From Sanguibacter hominis ATCC BAA-789 (GTDB lineage Bacteria > Actinomycetota > Actinomycetes > Actinomycetales > Cellulomonadaceae): a stretch of DNA of 64,000 nucleotides. Shown here in pieces: positions 48,009 to 58,217 of this stretch. The position numbers and the translations under genes are program-made. Each line of letters opens with the position of its first letter. Position 1 is the stretch's first letter. The stretch is from contig NZ_JAAXOW010000001.1 of assembly GCF_012396185.1 (NCBI RefSeq), forward strand, positions 124,001 through 188,000. The letters are read 5' to 3'. The notes beneath the pieces are model-generated. The model was given only the letters and a program-made list of their open reading frames with translations. It did not search any database and had not been told where the DNA came from.

Positions 48009-51000
48009 CTAGCCGACGGGCGCCGGAGCCGCCTCGCGGCCGTCGCGCAGCCGCTGGCTGATGACCTGCGTGACTCCCTCACGCATCGTGACGCCGTACA
48101 GCGCGTCGGCGATCTCCATCGTGCGCTTCTGGTGCGTGATGACGATGAGCTGGGAGTCCTCCTGGAGCTCCCGGAAGATGTCCAGCAGCCGGCCAAGGTT
48201 GACGTCGTCGAGCGCCGCCTCGACCTCGTCCATCACGTAGAACGGGCTCGGCCGGGCCTTGAAGATCGACACCAGCAGCGCGACCGCGGTCAGGGACCGC
48301 TCGCCGCCCGAGAGCAGCGAGAGCCGCTTGACCTTCTTGCCTGCGGGGCGCGCCTCGACCTCGATGCCCGTGGTGAGCATGTCGGACGGGTCGGTCAGGA
48401 CCAGGCGGCCCTCGCCGCCGGGGAACATGCGCGGGAACACCCGCTTGAACTGCTCGGCGGTGTCGCGGAACGCGTCAGCGAACACGCGCTCGACGCGGTC
48501 GTCGATCTCCTTGACGATCTGCAGCAGGTCCGCGCGCGAGCGCTTGAGGTCGGCAAGCTGCTCGGTCAGGAACTGGTGACGTTCCTCGAGCGCCGCGAAC
48601 TCCTCGAGGGCGAGCGGGTTGACCTTGCCCAGCTGGGCGAGCGCACGCTCCGCCGTGCGCAGTCGCTTCTCCTGCTCGGCCCGGACGTACGGGACGGTGC
48701 GCGGCTCCCCCGCGTCCGCATCGTCGTCGCCCACGGCAGGCTCCCCAAGGACAGGGACAGGCCGGTCCGGCCCGAACTCGTCGACGAGAACCAGCGGGTC
48801 GATACCGAGCTCCTCGGTCGAGCGCAGCTCGAGCTGCTCGATCCGCAGCGCCTGCTGCGCGCGGGCGACCTCGTCGCGGTGCACGACATCGGTCAGCTCG
48901 CGCAAGGTCCCGGTGAGCGAGTCCACCTGTGCGCGGACCTCGACGAGGCGCGCGTCGCGCGCGGCGCGGGCGACCTCCTGGGCGTCACGCTCCGCAGCGG
49001 CGACAGCGAGCGAGGTCTCGAGCACCTGGAGGGTGACGCGGGCGCCCTCGGCGACCGCGGACGCGCGCGCCGCCTGCCGGGCGCGCTGCTCGGCCCGCCT
49101 CGCCGCGCGGGCCTGCGCCTCGCGCTCCGCAGCCGCCGCCCTCGTGAGCGACTGGGCCCGACCGGCGAGGGCGCGGGCACGCTCCTCGCTCGTGCGCAGC
49201 GCGAGGCGCGCCTCGGTCTCCTTGGCGCGGGCCGCGGTCGCCTCCTGCGCCGACGCGTCGCGCACCGTCATGGCTGCAGCGAGCGCCTCCTCGGACGACT
49301 CAGGCTCGACCTCGGCGACTTCCAGCCGCTGCGCAAGGTCGGCGAGCGTCGCCTGCTGCGTCTCGAGCGTCGCCTCAGCGCGGGCGAGCGCGTCCGCGGC
49401 ACGCTGTTCCTCGGCCGCAGCAGCACGGGCCGTCGCGCCGAGGTGCCCGAGCTGCTCGGCGACCGCCGCGAGCGCGGCGTCCGACTCGTGGAGCCGCTCG
49501 AGCGTCTCGTCGTGCGCCAGCGCGGCCGAGCTCTCTTCCGTCAGGGCCTCGACGAGCTGCCCTTCGAGCGTCGCCGCCTCCACGTCGGCGGCTGCCAGGC
49601 CGCTGCGCGCGTCGTCGAGCGCAGCCTGCAGGTGCAGGACGCTCGGCGCGGCCGCCGAACCGCCGAGCGCGAGGTCGCGCCCGAGGACGTCGCCCGCGCG
49701 CGTGACCGCGACGAGGCCGGGTGCGCCCTCGACGAGGGCGCGTGCGTGCGCAAGGTCCTCGACGACGACGTGATCAGCGAGCAGGGACGCCACCGTCGCG
49801 GCAAGGTCCGGCGTCGTGCCGACGATCTCGCTCGCCCAGCGCGCGCCGTCCGGCAGGGTGCGCCGCGCGTGAGCGGGCGCCTCACGTCCTTCGGACGCGA
49901 CGACGAGCGTCGCTCGGCCTGCGTCGTCGGCACGGAGCCACCGGATGACGTCGACCGCACCGCCGAGGCTCTCGACGGCGATCGCATCGGCGGCGTGGCC
50001 CAGCGCTGCCGCGACCGCCTCCTCGTAGCCAGGCTCGACGGTGAGCAGCGCGGCGAGCGACCCGAGGACGGTGGCGAGCTCGGGATCCTCCGACGCGAGG
50101 ATCGCTCCCGCGGCGTCCTTGCGCTCGAGGCTCAGCTCGAGCGTCTCGGCGCGCGCTGTCAGGGTCGCGCGCGACGCGCGGACCTCGTCGAGCCGTGCAC
50201 GGATCTCCCGGACGGCAGCCTGCGCAGCGTCGAGACGCGTGACGGCAGCCTCGTGCGCGGCATCGAGCCCCACCTCCCCCTCCTCGACGCCCGCGACCTC
50301 GGACTCGAGCCGGGCGAGCTCCGCCTGGGCGGCACGGCCGCGCTCGCGCGCCTCGTCCGCCCCCGAGCGCAGCCGCCCGATCTCCGCGACGGTCGCCTCG
50401 ACGCGGGAGCGCTGCGCCGCGACCTGACCCGCGAGCCGGGCGAGACCCTCGCGGCGGTCAGCAGCGCCGCGCAGCAGCGCCGCAACCTCACGCTCCGCGT
50501 CGTGCGCACGCTTCTCCGCCGCCTCGCGGGACGCAACGACCGTCTCGAGCGCGGCTCGGGCGACGTCGGTCTCCCCCGCGAGCTCCTCCTCAGCGGCGCG
50601 TGCGCGCTCAGCCTGCGCCTCGAGCGCGCCCGGGTCAGACCTCTGCTCGACCGGCTCGGGGGTGCCGAGCAGGCGCAACCGCTCGGTCGCGAGCGTCTGC
50701 GTGCCGCGGACGCGCTCGCGCAGCGAGGACAGGTGGTACCAGGTGTCCGCGACCTGAGCGAGCCGGGGCGCCGCCGTCGCGGCGGCGGCCTCGAGGGCCG
50801 TGAGCTCGTCCCGCGAGACTGCCAGGTCCTTCTCGACCTCTGCCTGCCGAGCGCGCAGCGCAGTCTCGTCCGCCTTCTCCTGCTCGAGGGTCGCGACGAG
50901 CTGGACCAGGTCGTCCGCGAGCAGGCGCGCACGGGCGTCGCGCGCGTCTGCCTGGACCACCTGGGCGCGGCGTGCGATCGCCGCCTGCTTGCCGAGCGGG

Positions 51001-51608
51001 CCGAGCTGGCGGCGCAGCTCGCTCGTGAGGTCGCTCAGGCGCGTGAGGTTCGCCTGCATCGAGTCGAGCTTGCGGAGCGCCTTCTCCTTGCGCTTGCGGT
51101 GCTTGAGGACGCCCGCGGCTTCCTCGATGAAGCCGCGCCGCTCCTCGGGGGTCGCGCGCAGGACGGTGTCGAGCCGCCCCTGACCGACGATCACGTGCAT
51201 CTCGCGGCCGAGGCCCGAGTCGGACAGGAGCTCTTGGATGTCGAGGAGACGGCACTGGGCTCCGTTGATCGCGTACTCGGACCCGCCCGTGCGGAACAGC
51301 GTCCGGGTGATCGTCACCTCGGAGTAGTCGATCGGCAGCGCTCCGTCGGTGTTGTCGATCGTGAGCGACACCTCGGCGCGGCCGAGCGGGGGGCGGCCGG
51401 ACGTCCCGGCAAAGATGACGTCCTCCATCTTTCCGCCGCGGAGGGTCTTGGCGCCCTGCTCCCCCATGACCCAGGAGAGCGCGTCGACGACGTTCGACTT
51501 CCCCGAGCCGTTGGGCCCGACGACGCACGTCACCCCGGGTTCGAAGCTCAGCGTCGTCGCGGACGCGAAGCTCTTGAACCCGCGCAGGGTGAGGGTCTTG
51601 AGGTGCAC
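48009..51608 (-). CDS. smc: chromosome segregation protein SMC
   Basis: A 1199-residue SMC ATPase. Walker A GPNGSGKS at 31-38; long coiled coils (about 170-500 and 680-1010) rich in Ala/Arg/Glu; a hinge around 505-665 (LGSLAALLTVEPGYEEAVAAAL, GRDLALGG); C-terminal signature LLSGGERSLTAVALL and Walker B FYVMDEVEAALDD. With ScpAB it organises the chromosome. Start GTG 51608; TAGGCT lies 6 nt upstream (51615-51620, minus) and there is no ribosome site, so the mRNA is probably leaderless. Confidence 0.97.
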   Translation of the reverse strand: MHLKTLTLRGFKSFASATTLSFEPGVTCVVGPNGSGKSNVVDALSWVMGEQGAKTLRGGKMEDVIFAGTSGRPPLGRAEVSLTIDNTDGALPIDYSEVTITRTLFRTGGSEYAINGAQCRLLDIQELLSDSGLGREMHVIVGQGRLDTVLRATPEERRGFIEEAAGVLKHRKRKEKALRKLDSMQANLTRLSDLTSELRRQLGPLGKQAAIARRAQVVQADARDARARLLADDLVQLVATLEQEKADETALRARQAEVEKDLAVSRDELTALEAAAATAAPRLAQVADTWYHLSSLRERVRGTQTLATERLRLLGTPEPVEQRSDPGALEAQAERARAAEEELAGETDVARAALETVVASREAAEKRAHDAEREVAALLRGAADRREGLARLAGQVAAQRSRVEATVAEIGRLRSGADEARERGRAAQAELARLESEVAGVEEGEVGLDAAHEAAVTRLDAAQAAVREIRARLDEVRASRATLTARAETLELSLERKDAAGAILASEDPELATVLGSLAALLTVEPGYEEAVAAALGHAADAIAVESLGGAVDVIRWLRADDAGRATLVVASEGREAPAHARRTLPDGARWASEIVGTTPDLAATVASLLADHVVVEDLAHARALVEGAPGLVAVTRAGDVLGRDLALGGSAAAPSVLHLQAALDDARSGLAAADVEAATLEGQLVEALTEESSAALAHDETLERLHESDAALAAVAEQLGHLGATARAAAAEEQRAADALARAEATLETQQATLADLAQRLEVAEVEPESSEEALAAAMTVRDASAQEATAARAKETEARLALRTSEERARALAGRAQSLTRAAAAEREAQARAARRAEQRARQAARASAVAEGARVTLQVLETSLAVAAAERDAQEVARAARDARLVEVRAQVDSLTGTLRELTDVVHRDEVARAQQALRIEQLELRSTEELGIDPLVLVDEFGPDRPVPVLGEPAVGDDDADAGEPRTVPYVRAEQEKRLRTAERALAQLGKVNPLALEEFAALEERHQFLTEQLADLKRSRADLLQIVKEIDDRVERVFADAFRDTAEQFKRVFPRMFPGGEGRLVLTDPSDMLTTGIEVEARPAGKKVKRLSLLSGGERSLTAVALLVSIFKARPSPFYVMDEVEAALDDVNLGRLLDIFRELQEDSQLIVITHQKRTMEIADALYGVTMREGVTQVISQRLRDGREAAPAPVG

Positions 51609-51614
51609 GGACCG

Positions 51615-51620
51615 AGCCTA
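51615..51620 (-). promoter_or_regulatory. -10-like TAGGCT before smc
   Basis: The minus strand reads TAGGCT 6 nt before the smc GTG, with no Shine-Dalgarno between. Confidence 0.45.
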
Positions 51621-51633
51621 GCGGCCCGGTCCT

Positions 51634-51659
51634 GCGGGGCGGCGACAGCGCCGCCCCGC
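51634..51659 (-). terminator. terminator after ndk
   Basis: A perfect 11-bp stem GCGGGGCGGCG / CGCCGCCCCGC with a 4-nt loop, 11 nt beyond the ndk stop and just upstream of the smc promoter. Confidence 0.75.
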
Positions 51660-51670
51660 TCGGACGGGCG

Positions 51671-52105
51671 TCAGAGGTCGGGGAACCAGAGTGCGATCTC
51701 GCGCGCCGCGGACTCGGGTGCGTCCGAGCCGTGCACGAGGTTCTGCGCGACCTTGAGACCCCAGTCACGCCCGAGGTCGCCGCGGATCGTGCCGGGGGCG
51801 GCGGCCGTCGGGTCGGTCGCACCCGCGAGCGAGCGGAACCCGGCGATCGACTGGTGGCCCTCGATCACGAGGGCGACGAGCGGGCCGGACGACATGAACT
51901 CGACGAGCGGCTCGAAGAACGGCTTGCCCGCGTGCTCCGCATAGTGCTCCTCGAGGAGCTCTCGGGTCGCGACGCGCAGCTCGAGCGCCACCAGGCGGTA
52001 GCCCTTGGACTCGATCCGGCGCAGGATCTCCCCGGTGAGGCCGCGGGACACGCCGTCGGGCTTGACCAGGACGAGGGAACGCTGCGGAGCGGGGGCTTCA
52101 GTCAT
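51671..52105 (-). CDS. ndk: nucleoside-diphosphate kinase
   Basis: A 144-residue NDK, slightly longer than average through a short N-terminal lead. RSLVLVKPDGVSRGLTGEIL, FRSLAGATDPTAAAPGTIRGD (split at Ala) and NLVHGSDAPESAAREI with the phosphorylated His125 are diagnostic. Transfers phosphate between NTPs and NDPs. In actinobacteria it commonly follows folC and the DUF4233 gene; here DUF4233 is still directly upstream. Confidence 0.96.
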   Translation of the reverse strand: MTEAPAPQRSLVLVKPDGVSRGLTGEILRRIESKGYRLVALELRVATRELLEEHYAEHAGKPFFEPLVEFMSSGPLVALVIEGHQSIAGFRSLAGATDPTAAAPGTIRGDLGRDWGLKVAQNLVHGSDAPESAAREIALWFPDL

Positions 52106-52146
52106 GGGGCGAGTTTACCGATCTGTCCGCGTCGCGCCTGGTGCGG

Positions 52147-52593
52147 TCAGACGTTGGGCGCCTCGTCGGGGTGCGCGGCGTCGTACTCCGCGCGCTCCCG
52201 GTCGACGCGTCCGCCGAGGCGGAGCGACGCGACCCACAGGCCGATGAACACGAGCGCGACGACGCCCATGAGCGGGATGACGAGGGTCCACGCGGCGATG
52301 AGGATCTGGGCGACCGAGCCGGCGACGTAGCCGCCGGGACGCCCGCACGCGCGGGAGAGGACGACGAGCGTGACGAACATCGTCGCCCCGACCGTCCAGA
52401 TGACTCCCGGCTCGAGGTTCGGCACGGAGTCCGGGAGGCCTGCCGGGACGTCGCGCAGGCCGTAGAGCACGAACGTCGCGAACACGACGACGAAGGCCTC
52501 GAGAAGGAGGATCGTCGAGGTGAACTGGACCTTGGCGGACTTCTTGGCGCGGATCACCGGGGTCTCGGGACGGCCGGGCTGAGCGTCTGTCAC
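52147..52593 (-). CDS. DUF4233 family membrane protein
   Basis: A 148-residue protein with four hydrophobic segments (about 27-45, 64-83, 92-108, 110-125) and a charged C-terminus, matching the DUF4233 proteins encoded next to folC and ndk in actinobacteria. Function unknown. Start uncertain: GTG 52593 has TAGCCT 7 nt upstream (complement of 52601-52606, leaderless option) and removes an Arg/Ser-rich lead; ATG 52644 overlaps the MFS stop by ATGA. Confidence 0.85.
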   Translation of the reverse strand: MTDAQPGRPETPVIRAKKSAKVQFTSTILLLEAFVVVFATFVLYGLRDVPAGLPDSVPNLEPGVIWTVGATMFVTLVVLSRACGRPGGYVAGSVAQILIAAWTLVIPLMGVVALVFIGLWVASLRLGGRVDRERAEYDAAHPDEAPNV

Positions 52594-52640
52594 GCCGCCC
52601 AGGCTACCGGCCCGGCCGTCACGGGACGGCGGCCTCGTGC

Positions 52641-54395
<1,755 letters not shown>

Positions 54396-54420
54396 TCAGC
54401 GGCGCGTGGAGGCGTGGGCC

Positions 54421-55164
54421 TCAGACCTCGCCGAAGCCGCCCTCGATCGCCTCGACCACCGCGGCGATGGCCTCCTCGGCCTGCCCGCCGGTGCCGTCGA
54501 CCTCGACGACCTGGCCGCCCACAGCACCGAGCTTCATGAGCTCGAGGACGCTCGCCGCGTTCACGCCAGCGATCGTCAGGTTCGCGTCGTAGCCCGCGAC
54601 CATGCGCGCCAGGAGCGCGGCAGGCCGCGCGTGGAGGCCCATCGGGTTGCGGATCTCCACCTGCCGGGCGAGCCCGGTCCCCGTCGCCGCCATCGTGTCC
54701 TCCTCGTCCGGGGCCACGCCCTGGGCCTCCTCGCCCAGGGTGCCGGATCCGCGCGCGAACGTCGAACCGGCGTGCTCCGCCGCGCCGAGCACCGCGTCGA
54801 GGTCGCCCCCGCCGTGGGCCGTGACCGCAGCCGCGACCGTCCCCTCGACGAACGGCGCGTCCGCGAGACGCGTGCGCGACGCGAGGTCCTCGTCGAGGAA
54901 CTCGAGAGCGGACTCGACGGTCAGGACGGCGGAGCCGAGGTCCGCGAGGACGACGACGCCGAGCGCGCCCTGCGCGGCGCTGCTCAGCTCCTCGAGGGTC
55001 CGGTCGAAGTCGGTGCCGAGACCACCACCCGGCAGGCCACCGACGGGTCGGATCGTCACACCGGGCGCCATCTGGGCAGCGAGCCCAGCGGTCCCCTCGG
55101 CGATCTGCGCGCTGTGCGACACGAGCACGAGCGCGACGCGCTCCGGCCGCACGTCGTCAGCCAC
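54421..55164 (-). CDS. dhaM: dihydroxyacetone kinase phosphotransfer subunit DhaM fused to HPr
   Basis: A 247-residue fusion. Residues 1-135 are a mannose-family EIIA/DhaM domain with the phospho-His17 in LVSHSAQIAEG and GGTDFDRTLEEL-type features. A Gly/Asp/Glu linker follows, then an HPr domain (about 160-247) with NPMGLHARPA and phospho-His178. It would carry phosphate from PTS enzyme I to DhaL. Enzyme I is not fused here, unlike in E. coli DhaM. GTG 55164 overlaps dhaL by 8 nt. Confidence 0.93.
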   Translation of the reverse strand: MADDVRPERVALVLVSHSAQIAEGTAGLAAQMAPGVTIRPVGGLPGGGLGTDFDRTLEELSSAAQGALGVVVLADLGSAVLTVESALEFLDEDLASRTRLADAPFVEGTVAAAVTAHGGGDLDAVLGAAEHAGSTFARGSGTLGEEAQGVAPDEEDTMAATGTGLARQVEIRNPMGLHARPAALLARMVAGYDANLTIAGVNAASVLELMKLGAVGGQVVEVDGTGGQAEEAIAAVVEAIEGGFGEV

Positions 55165-55786
55165 GCGCGGCCTCTGCTGCCGCGCTGAGCAGGATCACGG
55201 TCGAGCGGGCTCCCGGGTCGAGGTGCCCGCGGCTGCGCTCGCCCAGGTAGCTCGCGCGCCCCTTGGTCGCGATCAGGTCGACGGTCGAGGCCGCCCCCTC
55301 CTCGGCGGCTGCGAGCGCGGCCTCGAGCACCTCGGCGGGCGCGGCGCCTGCGCCGGCCGCCGCCTCGGCGGCGTCGACCGCGGGCGACCAGGCATCGACC
55401 ATCGTCTTCTCCCCCACGACCGCACGGCCGCGCGACGTGATCCCCTCGAGGGCGCCCTCGAGGAGCGCGACGACGGCGTGCGCGTTGAGGTCAGGGATGC
55501 CCGTGACCTTCGCGGCTCGGAGGAACGCCGTCCCGTACAACGGGCCCGACGCTCCTCCGACCGTCGACATGAGCGTCGTCGCGACGACCTTGAGCACGTC
55601 GCCGACGTTCTCGGCCTCGAGGCCGTCGACCTTGGTGCGGACCGCCGCGAAGCCTCGGTCGAGGTTCGCGCCGTGATCGCCGTCGCCGATCTGCCGGTCC
55701 AGCTCCGTCAGCTCGTCCCGCGCCTCAGCGATCGAGTCGGCTGACAGCCGGACCCACCTCAGTGCCCACTCGACGTCCAGCGACAT
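55157..55786 (-). CDS. dhaL: dihydroxyacetone kinase subunit DhaL
   Basis: A 209-residue ADP-binding subunit. LDRQIGDGDHGANLDRGF holds the Asp cluster that binds Mg-ADP; MSTVGGASGPLYGTAFLRAA and GDKTMVDA-like VVGEKTMVDAWSPA follow. It receives phosphate from DhaM and passes it to substrate on DhaK. Lies 40 nt after dhaK and overlaps dhaM. Confidence 0.95.
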   Translation of the reverse strand: MSLDVEWALRWVRLSADSIAEARDELTELDRQIGDGDHGANLDRGFAAVRTKVDGLEAENVGDVLKVVATTLMSTVGGASGPLYGTAFLRAAKVTGIPDLNAHAVVALLEGALEGITSRGRAVVGEKTMVDAWSPAVDAAEAAAGAGAAPAEVLEAALAAAEEGAASTVDLIATKGRASYLGERSRGHLDPGARSTVILLSAAAEAARG

Positions 55787-55826
55787 GGTGCGTGCTACCT
55801 CCAGATGCAGACCGGGGCGCGGCCGC

Positions 55827-56816
55827 TCACCACCGCAGCGCGGGGGTGTGCACGGGCGCGTCCCACAGGCTCGTCAGCTCGTCGTCGAGGCGCAGCACGG
55901 TCAGCGACGCGCCCTGCATCTCGAGAGACGTCACGTAGCTGCCGACCAGGGACCGGTCGACCGTGACGCCGCGGTCCTCCAGGAGCCGCCGTGCCCGACG
56001 ATAGACGACGTACAGCTCCGACGAGGGGGTGCCACCCATTCCGTTAACGAACAGCAACACACGCTCGCCGCTCTCGAGCCCGAGGTCCTCGACGATCGGG
56101 GTCAGGAGCGCCTCGGTGATCGTGTCCGCGTCCGCAGCAGGGACGCGGTGACGGCCAGGCTCACCGTGGATCCCGATGCCGATCTCGATCTCGTCGTCGG
56201 GCAGGTCGAAGCTCGGGCGCCCGACGTGCGGGACGGTCGGCGCGTAGAGCGCGACGCCCATGGAACGCACCCCGGACGAGACGCGCTCGGCGATCGCCGT
56301 GACGCTCGCGAGGTCGTCGCCGCGGGCGGCGGCCGCCCCCGCGATCTTCTCGACGAGCACGGTCCCGGCGACACCGCGCCGGCCAGCCGTGTAGAGCGAG
56401 TCCTCGACCGCGACGTCGTCGTGGACGAGGACCGTCGAGACCTCGACGCCGTCCGCGAGCTCGACGGCGGTCTCGAAGTTGAGCACGTCGCCCGTGTAGT
56501 TCTTCACGATCGCGAGCACGCCGGCGCCGTTGTCGACAGCCTCGATCGCTGCGGCGACCTGGTCAGGGGTCGGCGAGGTGAACACGGCCCCGGGCACGGC
56601 GGCGTCGAGCATGCCCTCCCCGACGAAGCCCGCGTGGAGCGGCTCGTGCCCAGCACCGCCGCCGGACACGAGGGCGACGGTCCCCGGAGGCGCCTTCGTC
56701 GCCCGGGTGACGAACAGCGGGTCCGTGTGGACCCGCACGAGATCGGGGTGTGCCAGGCCGAACCCCTCGACGGACTCGTCGACAGCCTTGGCGGGGTCGT
56801 TCAGAAGCTTCTTCAT
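55827..56816 (-). CDS. dhaK: dihydroxyacetone kinase subunit DhaK
   Basis: A 329-residue DhaK that covalently binds dihydroxyacetone through a histidine (His217 in GIGIHGEPG). [37 protein letters not shown] and [14 protein letters not shown] are diagnostic. Feeds DHA phosphate into glycolysis. The ATG at 56816 is only 23 nt after the folC stop, which is unusual: the DHA operon follows folC without visible promoter or terminator. Confidence 0.96.
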   Translation of the reverse strand: MKKLLNDPAKAVDESVEGFGLAHPDLVRVHTDPLFVTRATKAPPGTVALVSGGGAGHEPLHAGFVGEGMLDAAVPGAVFTSPTPDQVAAAIEAVDNGAGVLAIVKNYTGDVLNFETAVELADGVEVSTVLVHDDVAVEDSLYTAGRRGVAGTVLVEKIAGAAAARGDDLASVTAIAERVSSGVRSMGVALYAPTVPHVGRPSFDLPDDEIEIGIGIHGEPGRHRVPAADADTITEALLTPIVEDLGLESGERVLLFVNGMGGTPSSELYVVYRRARRLLEDRGVTVDRSLVGSYVTSLEMQGASLTVLRLDDELTSLWDAPVHTPALRW

Positions 56817-56839
56817 CGCAAGATCCTTCCTGCGGGGAC

Positions 56840-58216
56840 TCAGCCCCTCCCGAGAAGCACCCTGGCCTCTGCGGCCAGGACCACCGAGCCGGTGACGATC
56901 ACGCCTGCTCCGGTGCCGACGCCGATCGTGTCTTCACTCTCCGCCAATGTCGCTGCGATGTCGAGAGCAGCGTCGAGGCGAGATGCCAGGTGAACCCGGT
57001 CTTCGCCGAAGACGTCGACCGCGAGCTCGTGCAGGTCCTCCGCCTCCGTCGACCGAGGGGACGACGACTGCGTCACGACGATCTCCGCGAGGACGGGCTC
57101 GAGGACCGACAGGAGCCCCTCGGCGTCCTTGTCTCCCAGCACGCCGACGACGCCGATGAGCCGGGAGAACCCGAAAGCCTCCTCGAGCGCGTCGACGAGC
57201 ACCTCGGCGCCCGCCGGGTTGTGCGCCGCATCCACGAGGATCGTCGGGCTCGACCGGACGACCTCGAGGCGCCCTGGCGAGGTCACCGCCGCGAAGCCCG
57301 CCTCGACGACGCCCGCGGGGAGCGCTGCTCCCCCGGTGACGAGCGCCTCGGTCGCGGCGAGCGCGAGCAGGGCGTTGTGCGCCTGGTGGGCACCGTGCAG
57401 CGGCAGGAAGATCTCCGTGTACAGACCGCCCGGTGTCGACAGGTCGACGAGCTGCCCACCCACCGCGACGTGCCGCTGCGCGACGGTGAGCTCGGCGCCG
57501 TCGCGCACGAGGTGCGACGCTCCGCGCTCGCGCGCCTCGGCGAGGAGCACCTCCTCGACCTCCTCGACCTGCTCGCCGACGACGACGCTCGCGCCCTCCT
57601 TGATGATCCCCGCCTTCTCGTGGGCGATCTCGACGACGGTCGAGCCGAGCCACTGCGCGTGGTCCATCGACACGGGCGTGACGACGGCGACGTCGCCGTC
57701 AGCGACGTTCGTCGAGTCCCAGCCGCCACCCATGCCGACCTCGACGATCGCGACGTCGACGGGGGCGTCCGCGAACGCCGCGAACGCCATGACGGTGAGC
57801 ACCTCGAAGAAGCTCAGCCGCGGCCCGCCTGCGGCCTGGGACCGCGCGTCGACCATCTCGACGTAGGGCTCGACGTCACGGAACACCTCGACGAAGCGCT
57901 CCTCCGTGATCGGCTCGCCGTCGATCGCGATCCGCTCCGTGACGCTCGTCAGGTGCGGGCTCGTGAAGCGACCGGTGCGCAGCCCCTGCTCGCGGACGAG
58001 CGACTCGATCATGCGCGCCGTCGACGTCTTGCCGTTGGTGCCGGTGACGTGCACGACGCGGTACGCGCGCTGGGGATCGCCCAGCAGCTCGCACACCTCG
58101 CGCACACGGTCGAGCGTCGGCTCGAAGTCGTGCTCCGGGTTGCGCGCGATGATGGCCGCGTAGACCTCGGCGAGCTCGGGCGAGCGCCCCAGCGCCTCGT
58201 CCTTCTTGCGCGCCAT
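56840..58216 (-). CDS. folC: dihydrofolate synthase / folylpolyglutamate synthase
   Basis: A 458-residue Mur-ligase-family enzyme. P-loop GTNGKTS at 59-65, FTSPHLTSVTERI, VEVGMGGGWDSTNVAD, and the C-terminal DAAHNPAGAEVLVDAL are standard. Adds glutamate to dihydropteroate and folates. Starts 1 nt after the ileS stop; coupled translation is likely. Confidence 0.95.
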   Translation of the reverse strand: MARKKDEALGRSPELAEVYAAIIARNPEHDFEPTLDRVREVCELLGDPQRAYRVVHVTGTNGKTSTARMIESLVREQGLRTGRFTSPHLTSVTERIAIDGEPITEERFVEVFRDVEPYVEMVDARSQAAGGPRLSFFEVLTVMAFAAFADAPVDVAIVEVGMGGGWDSTNVADGDVAVVTPVSMDHAQWLGSTVVEIAHEKAGIIKEGASVVVGEQVEEVEEVLLAEARERGASHLVRDGAELTVAQRHVAVGGQLVDLSTPGGLYTEIFLPLHGAHQAHNALLALAATEALVTGGAALPAGVVEAGFAAVTSPGRLEVVRSSPTILVDAAHNPAGAEVLVDALEEAFGFSRLIGVVGVLGDKDAEGLLSVLEPVLAEIVVTQSSSPRSTEAEDLHELAVDVFGEDRVHLASRLDAALDIAATLAESEDTIGVGTGAGVIVTGSVVLAAEARVLLGRG

Positions 58217-58217
58217 G

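Noticed and set aside
47448-51944. 1498-codon plus-strand open frame
   Set aside because: Mirror of the smc coiled coil on the opposite strand; composition follows from antisense of Ala/Glu/Arg codons.
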